From Lentibacillus cibarius (GTDB lineage: Bacteria; Bacillota; Bacilli; Bacillales; Amphibacillaceae), in the NCBI RefSeq assembly GCF_005887555.1, contig NZ_VCIA01000001.1, positions 2,480,001 to 2,544,000 on the forward strand: 64,000 nt of DNA, given 5' to 3'. The position numbers were made by a program, and so were the translations under genes. The notes under the pieces are model-generated. The model did no database searches and had not been told where the DNA came from. It saw only the letters and a program-made list of their open reading frames with translations. Positions 41,665 through 50,309 of this stretch are shown in pieces (position 1 is the first letter of the stretch; the number at the start of each line of letters is the position of its first letter).

Positions 41665-41943
41665 ATGATGGACATTAAAAAAGGTAACGGCAAATTCTAC
41701 ATCGGGGATGATGAACAAAATCCAACGGCGGAGATTACTTTTAAGCCGATTGGGGACGATAAGCTGGATGTGGATCATACGTATGTATCCGAGGAACTAC
41801 GTGGTCAGGGAATTGCCGGTAAACTCACAGAAAAAATGGTGTCCTTTGCAAGAGAGGAAGGAAAGAAAATTAAACCGACGTGTCCGTATGTAGTGGATAA
41901 GATGGAACAAACACCGGAATATCAGGACGTGCTGGCTAACTAA
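41665..41943 (+). CDS. Small GNAT-like N-acetyltransferase (YidJ/YjdJ type)
   Basis: A 92-residue GCN5-related protein of the short YjdJ/Gtr class. The acetyl-CoA motif is in HTYVSEELRGQGIAGKLTEKMV; IKPTCPYV with a Cys near the C-terminus is typical of these mini-GNATs. AAGGAGG precedes the first of two adjacent ATG codons (41665, 41668). Substrate unknown. A terminator follows. Confidence 0.88.
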   Translation: MMDIKKGNGKFYIGDDEQNPTAEITFKPIGDDKLDVDHTYVSEELRGQGIAGKLTEKMVSFAREEGKKIKPTCPYVVDKMEQTPEYQDVLAN

Positions 41944-41970
41944 CGGCCGTCGCTTTGAAACACTCAGTAT

Positions 41971-42002
41971 AACGCCAGGGTTACGTGCCCTGGCGTTTTT
42001 TC
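41971..42002 (+). terminator. Intrinsic terminator after the GNAT gene
   Basis: AACGCCAGGG pairs with CCCTGGCGTT around TTACGTG; T-run follows. Confidence 0.92.
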
Positions 42003-42040
42003 GTAACGTCAAAAGGTATAAATTTTGGAAGACCTTATAA

Positions 42041-42090
42041 GAAAAGCTTCGGCACTCGCTATAAACGCGAGACGAATGCCGAGGTTTTCT
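42041..42090. other. Long hairpin before the ion channel gene
   Basis: GAAAAGCTTCGGCA pairs with TGCCGAGGTTTTC around an inner CTCGC/GCGAG stem. It ends just before a TATAAT (42093-42098) that may be the -10 of the channel gene. It may be a second terminator or leader structure. Confidence 0.55.
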
Positions 42091-42126
42091 AATATAATGG
42101 CCATGAAAGGAAAAAGAGGGATATCC

Positions 42127-42779
42127 ATGCAAAAAACGATGAAAACAATCTATGAAACCATGATGATTTTCCTAGTAATGCTAACCATTGTAACTATATG
42201 GACGGATGACACCTATAATGCAACGATCAGCTGGGTGGTGTGGGTAGTGTTTTTTATCGACTTTAATGTACGTTTCCTAACATCCCAAGCGAAATGGGCG
42301 TTTATCAAGCAAAATCCATTTCTTTTCATTGCCATTATCCCATTTGATCAGTTTTTTCAAATGGCTAGAATTGTCCGCATCATCTATTTGTTCAGGATTA
42401 AAACGATTACCAAGTACTATGTCGTTCCCTTTGTTGAAAAACTACAATTCAGTCCAAATCACTTATCCTGTTATTTGTTCTCGTTTTACTATGTACGGAA
42501 ATGGTGATTATCCGGGCGGTAGAGACATCTGTTGGAAGCTTTTTGGAAGCAGCAATGGTTGTGTTTGGTTATTTACTCTTTTTTGGGCACCAAGTATTTG
42601 AGATTGAACAGGCTATCTCCATCTGGGCACTGACCTCCACCTCCGTCCTTGGTATTGCAATGCAGGGACTGGCACTGCAATGGGCATTTGCTAAAATAGA
42701 TGCATTTTTCCAGCGGTTTAAAGATGAACAATCGCCGGAAGCGGAAGAACAGTTAGAATTTAAAGTGAAACAGTGGTAG
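42127..42779 (+). pseudogene. Voltage-gated-type ion transporter, split by a frameshift
   Basis: Membrane protein of the ion-channel superfamily (about 217 residues when repaired). From ATG 42127 (after AAAGAGGGATATCC) come segments S1-S4: TIYETMMIFLVMLTIVTIW, WVVWVVFFIDFNVRF and the Arg-bearing ARIVRIIYLFRIKTI. The frame is lost near 42445 after VEKLQ. One frame over, SKSLILLFVLVLLCTEMVII, FGYLLFFGHQVFEIEQ and a C-terminal amphipathic helix continue to 42779. One missing base in the AAAAACTACAATTC region would repair it. It may be a real mutation or a sequence error. Confidence 0.8.
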
Positions 42780-42868
42780 ATACATTGAAAACGCGAGAGT
42801 TCGAGGCGGAAACGCCAAAGTTTGGAACGAAACCGCCAGAATTTGGAGCGAAATCACCAGAATCACGT
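42780..42868 (+). repeat. 21-bp period repeat array A3 (after the ion channel gene)
   Basis: Four repeats start at 42792 (CGCGA), 42813 (CGCCA), 42834 (CGCCA) and 42855 (CACCA), all 21 bp apart. Inner units hold CCAAAGTTTGG and CCAGAATTTGG dyads. The array starts 12 bases after the stop of the channel gene and ends just before its terminator. Same family as 8940 and 30079. Confidence 0.87.
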
Positions 42869-42870
42869 TC

Positions 42871-42905
42871 GGCACCGCTAGATTTATTTTTCCAGCGGTG
42901 CCTTT
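42871..42905 (+). terminator. Terminator between the channel gene and the convergent peptidase gene
   Basis: GGCACCGCT and AGCGGTGCC form a perfect 9-bp stem with a 14-base AT-rich loop, then TTTT. It overlaps the last codons of the minus-strand peptidase gene. Confidence 0.85.
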
Positions 42906-43864
42906 TCCACAACGCGTTCTTTACGTCCTTCTGTTGTTTCCGCATTGCGGAGCGAGCTGATGACCGCTTCTTCTGTCGCCTCCACGACAGCTTGAAAAAG
43001 TCCATTCATTACGGGATAATCGTCACGAAGAAATGACATGCTCTCTAAATGCGAATCAGATTGATGATGATACGTATTGGCTGTAGAAAAGGCTATAGCA
43101 ACGTCCCCGCTTCCATGACCAATGTGGCTGCCGGTCCTGCCAAGTCCCGCGGCACAACGTTTAGCAAGCCGCTGTAGCTGCCGGTCGTAAAGGGGTGCAT
43201 CTGTAGCAATGATCATCATGATAGATCCATCCGGGGTGTCTAGCTGAACCCGGCTGAAATCGGCGAAAAGTGCTTCTTCCCGTTTGCCGAAATTACTAAG
43301 TACGAGACAGCCGACGGTATAGCCTTCAACGATACGTGAGGATGTTCCAATCCCACCCTTATACCCAAAGCAGACCATTCCTTTGCCCGCGCCAACCGCA
43401 CCTTCTTCCACCGGACCAACTGATGCGGATTGGATCGCCTCTATGGCATGTTCTGGTTTGACCGCCTGCATCCGCATGGTGTTTAAATAGCTATCATTGC
43501 ATTCGCCAACGACAATATTTAAGGAACTTTCTGTATCACCAATCGCTAGGTCTTGTTCAAGCATATAGGTGAGTGTCCCTTGCAAAACCGCACCAACACT
43601 GAATGTATTCGTAAGCATAATCGGTGATTCCAGCAAACCAAGCTCGTCCACTTGTACAAGGCCGGCTGTTTTTCCGTAGCCATTAATCACTGCGCTGCCT
43701 GCTCGGACCTTTTGCCGAAATAGATTACCGTCATGGGGAAGGATCGCAGTAACTCCGGTACATATCGTATCCTCGTTATTCACTTTTTTGTATAGCGTTA
43801 CATGACCGACTTGAACCCCGGCAACATCAGTAATTCCGTTCATGTATCCTTTTTCCAATTGCAT
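42884..43864 (-). CDS. P1 family peptidase (DmpA/BapA-like N-terminal nucleophile aminopeptidase)
   Basis: A 326-residue member of the DmpA family, Ntn hydrolases that cut themselves into two chains before a Ser. It starts EKGYMNGITDVAGVQVGHVT; GAGKGMVCFGYKGGIGTSSR is the family signature; the likely autocleavage Gly-Ser is in PDGSIMMIIATDAPL; GLGRTGSHIGHGSGDVAIAFST follows. Activity would be on D- or beta-amino-acid N-termini, but substrates vary. AAAGGGGCAGCGAC precedes the ATG. It stands alone. Confidence 0.9.
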   Translation of the reverse strand: MQLEKGYMNGITDVAGVQVGHVTLYKKVNNEDTICTGVTAILPHDGNLFRQKVRAGSAVINGYGKTAGLVQVDELGLLESPIMLTNTFSVGAVLQGTLTYMLEQDLAIGDTESSLNIVVGECNDSYLNTMRMQAVKPEHAIEAIQSASVGPVEEGAVGAGKGMVCFGYKGGIGTSSRIVEGYTVGCLVLSNFGKREEALFADFSRVQLDTPDGSIMMIIATDAPLYDRQLQRLAKRCAAGLGRTGSHIGHGSGDVAIAFSTANTYHHQSDSHLESMSFLRDDYPVMNGLFQAVVEATEEAVISSLRNAETTEGRKERVVEKAPLEK

Positions 43865-43982
43865 GTCGCTGCCCCTTTCTTCTAGAAATCTATCTGTATT
43901 ATAGCAGACTAACCCCTAGTATTTAATTGAATAGATCAGACCGGCGAAGGTATTATTTTAAGTAATTCCCAAATATAATTAT

Positions 43983-44011
43983 TGACTAAATCCGTCCAAA
44001 TGAGGTACATT
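43983..44011 (+). promoter_or_regulatory. Promoter of the riboflavin operon
   Basis: TTGACT (43983-43988), 17-base spacer, TACATT (44006-44011), about 40 bases before the riboswitch. Confidence 0.65.
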
Positions 44012-44052
44012 TAATAATAATCAGTCAAAATAAAATAATGGAACATATAAGA

Positions 44053-44198
44053 TATTCCTTCGGGGCAGGGTGAAAGTCCCTACCGACGGTGATGAGGCAC
44101 AGCTTCAAAGTCCGTGACCCGTGCGGTTATGATTAAAACCAAGCGGTGGACCTGGTGTGAGTCCGGGACCGACAGTGATAGTCTGGATGGGAGAAGGA
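44053..44198 (+). ncRNA. FMN riboswitch (RFN element)
   Basis: The conserved RFN blocks occur in order: CTTCGGGGCAGGGTGAAAGT, CCCTACCGACGGTGATG, AAAGTCCGTGACCC, the variable arm, GGTGGACCTGGTGTGAGTC, CGGGACCGACAGTGATAGTC and TGGATGGGAGAAGGA, which re-pairs with the 5' block. It binds FMN and should switch off ribDEBAH when FMN is plentiful. A terminator follows at 44303. Confidence 0.97.
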
Positions 44199-44302
44199 AT
44201 TTTTTAGCTGGTATGCAACTGGACTGCATGCAGGTAAACGGTATCGTTACTTGTGTGGCTGTTTTGTTATATGATACATACCTGAAAAAATTCTGCTCGT
44301 CT

Positions 44303-44333
44303 ACCTCTGAAGGGAAATCTCAGGGGTTTTTTT
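44303..44333 (+). terminator. Riboswitch expression-platform terminator
   Basis: ACCTCTGA pairs with TCAGGGGT (one G-T) around AGGGAAATC, followed by six T, about 105 bases after the aptamer and 65 before ribD. It is likely to form when FMN is bound. Confidence 0.8.
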
Positions 44334-44398
44334 ATGCACTGAATTTATATAAACATAAGAAACAGGACTGCTTTCAATTGATCGTGGAGGTGTACGGT

Positions 44399-45505
44399 GT
44401 GAATGATGAATACTATATGGAATTTGCTTTAAACCTGGCAAGGTCTGCCACGGGGCAAACTAGTCCTAATCCCCCGGTTGGCGCAGTTGTCGTCAAAAAC
44501 GGTGAAATTCTTGGAATGGGAGCACATTTGAAGGCAGGAGAGGCCCACGCCGAAGTACACGCGCTACAGATGGCGGGTGATAAGGCGAAAGGGGCAGATA
44601 TTTATGTCACGCTCGAACCGTGCAGTCACCACGGAAAAACACCGCCGTGTGCTGATTTGCTTGTGGAAGCTGGAATCAGGCGTGCAGTCATTGCGGTTAT
44701 GGACCCGAATGAAAAAGTCGCCGGGCGTGGTATTGACAAGCTGCGTATGGCGGGCATTGATGTGAAGCTTGGCGTGCTGGAAAAAGAAGCTGCGAAGGTC
44801 AATCGTACATTTTTTCATTACACACAGACCGGAAAGCCATTTGTAACCTTAAAGACAGCAGTCAGCCTTGATGGGAAAACCGCGACACATACCGGGGACA
44901 GCAAGTGGATTACTGGTGAGGCGGCACGTATGGATGTGCACCAATATCGTCATACGCATGATGCTATTTTAGTCGGGGTAAATACGGTGCTCGCGGATAA
45001 TCCGAGCCTGACTTCCCGCTTGCCAAACGGCGCGAAAAATCCGCTCCGTATCATACTTGATTCAACCCTACGCACACCACTTACGTCCAGTGTTGTGACC
45101 GATCAAAAAGCAGAGACCTGGATCATTACCGGAAATCAGGTAGGAGCTGCAGCGATCCCCCCTTATGAAAAACTTGGGGTGACCGTAATTTCACTTCCGG
45201 CAATTGATCCGGATACCATCCTGCGTTATTTGGGACACCACGGCATCATGTCATTGTTTGTTGAAGGCGGATCAGCAGTCCACGGATCTTTTCTTATGGG
45301 GGGTCACATCAATCAGCTTGTTCAGTACATAGCACCAAAACTGATTGGTGGGAAAGATGCGCCTGGTGTTATTGGAGGTAAGGGATTTAACGCTATGAAC
45401 GATGTTTTGCCGATGGTCATCAAGTCAGTGGAAACGATTGATGAAGATATAAAATTGATTGCTGAACCACAGGAGGAAGATACACATGTTTACCGGGATT
45501 GTTGA
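44399..45505 (+). CDS. ribD: RibD, bifunctional riboflavin deaminase/reductase
   Basis: Steps two and three of riboflavin synthesis: deaminates and then reduces the pyrimidine from GTP. The start is GTG 44399 (368 residues), eight bases after GGAGG; the next ATG is out of frame, and longer frames run back into the riboswitch. N-terminal Zn deaminase: HAEVHALQMAG and PCSHHGKTPPC. C-terminal reductase from about residue 145: PFVTLKTAVSLDGKTATHTGDSKWITG cut across FVEGGSAVHGSF. The 3' end overlaps ribE by 20 bases. Confidence 0.96.
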   Translation: MNDEYYMEFALNLARSATGQTSPNPPVGAVVVKNGEILGMGAHLKAGEAHAEVHALQMAGDKAKGADIYVTLEPCSHHGKTPPCADLLVEAGIRRAVIAVMDPNEKVAGRGIDKLRMAGIDVKLGVLEKEAAKVNRTFFHYTQTGKPFVTLKTAVSLDGKTATHTGDSKWITGEAARMDVHQYRHTHDAILVGVNTVLADNPSLTSRLPNGAKNPLRIILDSTLRTPLTSSVVTDQKAETWIITGNQVGAAAIPPYEKLGVTVISLPAIDPDTILRYLGHHGIMSLFVEGGSAVHGSFLMGGHINQLVQYIAPKLIGGKDAPGVIGGKGFNAMNDVLPMVIKSVETIDEDIKLIAEPQEEDTHVYRDC

Positions 45506-46091
45506 GGAAATAGGAAGAATCAGGCAACTGGAGGAGGTTTCTAAGACGGCGGTACGGCTGACCATCGAAGCGGCGGTTGTACTGGATGATGTACAAATCG
45601 GAGACAGCATTGCGGTTAATGGTATATGCCTGACGGTTACCGATGCAGACGATGATGCTTTTGCAGTGGATGTTATGCCGGAAACGATCAAAGCCTCTTC
45701 ACTTCGCACACTGGAGGAAGGATCTTCAGTGAATCTCGAACGGTCTATGCCGGCAAATGGCAGGTTCGGCGGTCATTTCGTCACTGGTCATGTGGACGGG
45801 ACGGGAACGATCGTCGGAAAAACAAAGCAGGAAAATGCGGTCTATTATACAGTCGACATTCCACCGGAGCTTACCGACTACTTTATCGTGAAAGGTTCGG
45901 TGGCAGTCGATGGTGTCAGCTTGACGGTGTTCGGAATCAGTGGTAATGAAGTGACGCTGTCGCTCATTCCACATACCGTTTCACAAACCGTACTAGGTAA
46001 CAAAGTTGAAGGGGATTGTGTCAATGTAGAATGTGATGTGCTGGCCAAACATGTTCATCATTTGGTAGGCAAACAGCACAAACAAAATTAA
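45486..46091 (+). CDS. ribE: RibE, riboflavin synthase alpha chain
   Basis: Dismutates two lumazine molecules into riboflavin. It has 201 residues from ATG 45486 after AGGAGGAAGATACAC; the protein must start MFTGIVEEIG, the invariant first strand. It shows two lumazine-binding repeats: INGICLTVTD with DVMPETIKASSL, and VDGVSLTVFG with LIPHTVSQTVLG. The start lies inside ribD, so translation is coupled. Confidence 0.97.
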   Translation: MFTGIVEEIGRIRQLEEVSKTAVRLTIEAAVVLDDVQIGDSIAVNGICLTVTDADDDAFAVDVMPETIKASSLRTLEEGSSVNLERSMPANGRFGGHFVTGHVDGTGTIVGKTKQENAVYYTVDIPPELTDYFIVKGSVAVDGVSLTVFGISGNEVTLSLIPHTVSQTVLGNKVEGDCVNVECDVLAKHVHHLVGKQHKQN

Positions 46092-46115
46092 AAATAAACG
46101 AAGGAAGTGGACAAC

Positions 46116-47318
46116 ATGTTTCATACAATTGAGGAAGCAATTCATGATTTAAAAGAAGGAAGACCAGTCATTGTCGTTGATGATGAAAACCGGGAAAATG
46201 AGGGTGATCTGGTTGCGCTGTCGGAAAAGGCCACGCCCGATGTGATTAATTTTATGATCACGCATGCAAAAGGACTTGTCTGTACATCCATCAAACCGGA
46301 TCTGGCAAAGAAATTAAAACTCCCACTCATGTCAAATGATAGCAGCGATCCATTTGAGACAGCATTTACTGTCAGCATTGATCATCGGGAAACAGCGACA
46401 GGCATCAGTACGGAGGATCGATCAAAGACGATTCGCGCATTAACTCACCCCGATACGGTGGCGGCAGATTTTAAACGGCCAGGTCATGTTTTTCCACTCA
46501 TTGCCAAGGGTGGGGGAGTGTTAGAGCGCCCGGGTCATACGGAAGCATCTGCTGATTTGGCTGCATTATGCGGCGCATTCCCATCAGGGTTTATCTGTGA
46601 GATCATTAAAGATGACGGTACAATGGCCCGTGTCCCGGACTTGCAGGAAATGGCAGAAATATTTGATTTAAAACTGATAACGATCGCTGACCTAATTACG
46701 TATCGCAAACAGTATGAGATGCATGTCACACGGGAAGTAGAGACTACACTGCCGACTGCGTTTGGAACATTTCGTGTGTATGGCTATACTAATGATTTGG
46801 ATGGGAAGGAACATATAGCGCTCGTTAAAGGAAAAATCAATCCAAAAGAGCCCGTCCTTACCCGAGTGCATTCAGAATGCCTGACCGGCGATGTATTCGC
46901 TTCTTACCGTTGTGATTGTGGCCCTCAACTGAATGAAGCATTGAAACAGATTGATGAGGCCGGCTCAGGTGTACTGATTTATATGCGTCAAGAAGGTCGT
47001 GGAATCGGGCTTTTGAATAAATTACGTGCCTACCATTTGCAGGATGACGGAATGGATACAGTGGAAGCAAATGAGCAGCTGGGATTTGCTCCCGATATGC
47101 GCGATTATGCGATAAGCGCACAGATTTTAACCGATTTGGGTGTAACACAAGTGAAACTGTTGACCAACAATCCGCAGAAACTTGACGAACTGCAGTCGTA
47201 TGGTATTCAGGTAGAAAAACGGATACCGCTTGAGACCGATGTTCGACAAGAAAACGAACATTACATTTATACAAAGGTACACAAAATGGGACATTTACTG
47301 CAATCACAACAGAACTGA
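46116..47318 (+). CDS. ribBA: RibBA, DHBP synthase / GTP cyclohydrolase II
   Basis: Fusion enzyme making both riboflavin precursors. It has 400 residues from ATG 46116 ([15 protein letters not shown]), nine bases after GAAGGAAG. The N-terminal DHBP synthase has [13 protein letters not shown] and the [20 protein letters not shown] block. The C-terminal cyclohydrolase II has [20 protein letters not shown] (three Zn Cys) and [14 protein letters not shown]. The stop is followed after 12 bases by a GTCGCGC repeat array before ribH. Confidence 0.97.
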   Translation: MFHTIEEAIHDLKEGRPVIVVDDENRENEGDLVALSEKATPDVINFMITHAKGLVCTSIKPDLAKKLKLPLMSNDSSDPFETAFTVSIDHRETATGISTEDRSKTIRALTHPDTVAADFKRPGHVFPLIAKGGGVLERPGHTEASADLAALCGAFPSGFICEIIKDDGTMARVPDLQEMAEIFDLKLITIADLITYRKQYEMHVTREVETTLPTAFGTFRVYGYTNDLDGKEHIALVKGKINPKEPVLTRVHSECLTGDVFASYRCDCGPQLNEALKQIDEAGSGVLIYMRQEGRGIGLLNKLRAYHLQDDGMDTVEANEQLGFAPDMRDYAISAQILTDLGVTQVKLLTNNPQKLDELQSYGIQVEKRIPLETDVRQENEHYIYTKVHKMGHLLQSQQN

Positions 47319-47395
47319 ACAACCGGAAAAGTCGCGCGAAAACGAGGAAAGTTGCGCGGCCCAAGCCGAAAGTCGCGCAACCATCATACAGGCTC
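47319..47395 (+). repeat. GTCGCGC repeat array B1 (ribBA-ribH gap)
   Basis: Three copies of GAAAGTYGCGC-type sequence start at 47331, 47351 and 47372 (spacing 20 and 21 bp). The array begins 12 bases after the ribBA stop, in the same layout as the CGCCA arrays. A looser pair lies at 55230 and 55255. Confidence 0.75.
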
Positions 47396-47428
47396 AAGCC
47401 AACAGTCTTAAAAAAGGAGATGATTGAA

Positions 47429-47899
47429 ATGGGAAAAATAGTCGAAGGAAGTCTTGTAGGAACGGATTTGAAAATCGGTGTTGTTGTAGCCCGGTTTAAT
47501 GAGTTTATTACAGGCAAATTGCTGGAAGGTGCACTAGGCACACTCAAACAGCACGGGGTGAAGGAAGATAACGTGGATGTTGTTTGGGTGCCGGGGGCTT
47601 TTGAAATTCCAGTGATTGCTCGTAAAATGGCGGCTAAGGCTGACTATGATGCAGTTATTACGCTTGGTGCGGTCATCCGTGGAGCGACCCCACATTTTGA
47701 TTATGTTTGTAATGAGGCTGCCAAAGGTATTTCCAATGCAGCGATGCAAACAGGGAAGCCGGTTATTTTCGGTATTTTGACTACCGAGACAATCGAGCAG
47801 GCTATTGAACGAGCGGGAACAAAAGCAGGTAACAAAGGAGCAGACGCAGCTGTAGCAGCAATAGAGACGGCTAATGTTGTGAAGGAATTGGATGCGTGA
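47429..47899 (+). CDS. ribH: RibH, lumazine synthase
   Basis: 6,7-dimethyl-8-ribityllumazine synthase, the beta subunit of the 60-mer capsid. It has 156 residues from ATG 47429, nine bases after AAAGGAG; the ATG at 47420 abuts the site. Family motifs: [48 protein letters not shown] (catalytic His region) and [21 protein letters not shown]. Last gene of the rib operon. Confidence 0.97.
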   Translation: MGKIVEGSLVGTDLKIGVVVARFNEFITGKLLEGALGTLKQHGVKEDNVDVVWVPGAFEIPVIARKMAAKADYDAVITLGAVIRGATPHFDYVCNEAAKGISNAAMQTGKPVIFGILTTETIEQAIERAGTKAGNKGADAAVAAIETANVVKELDA

Positions 47900-47930
47900 T
47901 TACACACGTGGAGATGTATCCCGATTTTGT

Positions 47931-48062
47931 CCAAAGCTAAGAAACTATAAAATTTAGCGATCTAACTAGGCTTGAATTTTTCTAACAGGGAGCATTAGAG
48001 CATACGGACTTCGTTTAACGCAGTAAAGAAGGCCGGCGGTACCAAGGACACAGCATAGCTTT
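47931..48062. repeat. Degenerate copy of the interspersed repeat at 36815
   Basis: TAAGAAACTATAAAATTTAGCGAT (broken here: TAAGAAACTATAAA, ATTTAGCGAT) matches the left end of the element at 36820 at nearly all positions. The rest (CGGACTTCG, AGTAAAGAAGGCCGGC) resembles its centre loosely. No gene here. Confidence 0.55.
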
Positions 48063-48132
48063 TCATATTGGAAAAGTTGCCAGCTGTAAGGTAAACTATA
48101 TGAAGTATGCGTAAGTCTGGAGGGAGCGGACA

Positions 48133-48321
48133 ATTAAATTTCTAGTCTATCAAATCATCGGAATGGGTATTATTTGGATTGGTTTGGCGTACTTTTATCA
48201 GGATATGGATCAGCTGAGCAAAATTGTATTTTACCTCGTGACATCATGGTTGTTATTGTTAATCGTATTACTGATAAAACAGACTATAAAAGGCGACGGG
48301 AACGAAGATAAATCTGAATGA
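48133..48321 (+). CDS. Small two-helix membrane protein, probable ATT start
   Basis: Open frame after a stop at 48112. GGAGGGAG at 48119-48126 stands at normal distance before ATT 48133, giving 62 residues: IKFLVYQIIGMGIIWIGLAYFY cut here, then LSKIVFYLVTSW and LLLLIVLLIKQT, and a charged tail GDGNEDKSE. The ATG at 48163 has no ribosome binding site but would give 52 residues. The basic start and two membrane segments look real. The end overlaps the next gene region (ATGA). Function unknown. Confidence 0.65.
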   Translation: MKFLVYQIIGMGIIWIGLAYFYQDMDQLSKIVFYLVTSWLLLLIVLLIKQTIKGDGNEDKSE

Positions 48322-48335
48322 GGAAGGTAATGGAC

Positions 48336-50216
48336 ATGCTTACGGTTGAGAATTTATACAAATCATATGGGGATAAAACACTGTTAAATGGTATATCTTG
48401 CATGATTAAGCCGAATGACAGAATTGGTCTGATTGGCGTGAATGGAACAGGGAAATCAACGTTTTTGAAGGTCATTGCCGGTATCGATACTGCCGAGCAA
48501 GGATCCATCAAGCACGCCAAGGATTATCGGATTGAATATTTGGCACAGGAACCCGATTTGAACCCGGATTTGACTGTCATCGAACAGATTTATTACGGTG
48601 ATGCGGCTATCATGAAGGTAATGCGGGAATATGAGCAGACGCTTCTCGACCTGCAACATGCCCCCAATGATGAAAAAGTTCAGGAGAGGCTTCTCGCTAA
48701 GCAGCAGCAAATGGATGCGTATGAAGCATGGGAAGCTAATACAGCAGCAAAAACGGTCTTGACCAAGCTGGGTATTACTGATTTTAACCGGCATGTTTCA
48801 GAGTTATCAGGCGGTCAACGAAAAAGGGTAGCCATCGCGAAGGCTTTGATACAGCCGGCCGATTTACTCATTCTTGATGAGCCGACAAACCATCTTGACA
48901 ATGAGACAGTGGAATGGCTTGAACATTATTTGACATCGTACAAAGGTGCATTATTGCTCGTCACGCACGACCGTTATTTTTTGAACCGTGTCACCAATCA
49001 AATTTTCGAGCTTGATCAAGGTCATTTGTATACGTACGAAGGTAATTATGAACTGTTCCTGGAAAAAAAGGCGGAACGGGAGGCTTTGGAAAGAAGCTAT
49101 GAACAGAAACACCAGAACATATTGAAAAAAGAGATTGCATGGCTGAAACGGGGACCCAAAGCTCGCGGAACCAAGCAGAAGGCGCGTATTGACAGAGTTG
49201 AACAGATGAAGCAAAAGAAATATACCACTGAATCCCGTGATGTATCATTCGAAGCGGGATCTGCCCGCCTTGGAAAAAAAGTGATCGAACTGGAGGACAT
49301 TGCTAAATCTTATGATGGAAAGCAAGTGCTCCAGGACTTTCATTTCCTGGTTGTTCCGGGTGACCGGTTGGGGATTGTCGGGCCCAACGGTTCAGGTAAA
49401 TCGACCTTGCTTAATATAATGGCCGGGCGTGTTCAACCGGATGGCGGACATGTTGAGGTTGGTCAGACGGTTAAGATTGGCTATTATACACAAGGTGATG
49501 AGGAACTGGATGGCGATAAGCGAATTATCGAATATATTCGGGAAACAGCTGAAGTCATTCAAACAAAAGACGGCGATGAGATTACCGCGGAACAAATGCT
49601 GGAGCGGTTTTTATTTTCGCGGTCCGCCCAATGGACGTATATTCGCAAACTCTCAGGCGGTGAAAAAAGGCGTCTTTATTTATTAAAAATCCTGATGACC
49701 GAACCCAACGTCTTACTATTAGACGAGCCGACAAACGACTTGGATACACAGACGTTAAGTGTTTTGGAAGAATACTTGGATCAATTTCCAGGTGTTGTTA
49801 TAACTGTATCGCACGATCGCTATTTCCTCGATCGTGTTGTAGACCACCTGCTTGTTTTTAAGGACGATGCGCAGGTTGAACATTTTTACGGCAACTATCA
49901 CGAATTACTTGAGCGGGAGAGACAAGAGGCGAAAAAGCAAAAATCGGATGGGCCGAAGAAAGTACAGAAAAAACCTACACAAAAAAAGATGTCCTATAAT
50001 GATAAGATGGAATGGCAAACGATTGAGGATGACATAACTAAGCTAGAAACTGTTATTGAAGACTTGCAGAATAGAATCGCCAATGCGGGAAGTGACGCCG
50101 GTGCTGTTAACGATCTTTATAAGGAACAAAAAGAACGGGAGCAGGAGCTGGAAGCGAAAATGGAGCGTTGGGAAGAACTCTCTTTATTGGCTGAGGAACT
50201 CGAAAATAAACAGTGA
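48336..50216 (+). CDS. yfmR: ABC-F ATPase, YfmR/Uup type
   Basis: Ribosome-acting ABC-F protein without membrane segments, 626 residues. It has two ATPase domains: Walker A GVNGTGKST and GPNGSGKST; signatures LSGGQRKRVAIAKAL and LSGGEKRRLYLLKIL; Walker B LLILDEPTNHLD and VLLLDEPTNDLD. A linker between the domains carries the KRGPKARGTKQKARID motif, and a C-terminal coiled coil spans about 560-626. I choose ATG 48336, eight bases after GGAAGG, over ATG 48318. YfmR in B. subtilis works with EF-P to relieve stalled ribosomes. Confidence 0.92.
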   Translation: MLTVENLYKSYGDKTLLNGISCMIKPNDRIGLIGVNGTGKSTFLKVIAGIDTAEQGSIKHAKDYRIEYLAQEPDLNPDLTVIEQIYYGDAAIMKVMREYEQTLLDLQHAPNDEKVQERLLAKQQQMDAYEAWEANTAAKTVLTKLGITDFNRHVSELSGGQRKRVAIAKALIQPADLLILDEPTNHLDNETVEWLEHYLTSYKGALLLVTHDRYFLNRVTNQIFELDQGHLYTYEGNYELFLEKKAEREALERSYEQKHQNILKKEIAWLKRGPKARGTKQKARIDRVEQMKQKKYTTESRDVSFEAGSARLGKKVIELEDIAKSYDGKQVLQDFHFLVVPGDRLGIVGPNGSGKSTLLNIMAGRVQPDGGHVEVGQTVKIGYYTQGDEELDGDKRIIEYIRETAEVIQTKDGDEITAEQMLERFLFSRSAQWTYIRKLSGGEKRRLYLLKILMTEPNVLLLDEPTNDLDTQTLSVLEEYLDQFPGVVITVSHDRYFLDRVVDHLLVFKDDAQVEHFYGNYHELLERERQEAKKQKSDGPKKVQKKPTQKKMSYNDKMEWQTIEDDITKLETVIEDLQNRIANAGSDAGAVNDLYKEQKEREQELEAKMERWEELSLLAEELENKQ

Positions 50217-50309
50217 CAACCGATTGCAGATGTCCAGGATTGACGCGACAAAAATGCATGGTACCGTCCACCAAGCACGTATGCATTTATGGTTAGCAGC
50301 AGGAGTTGA

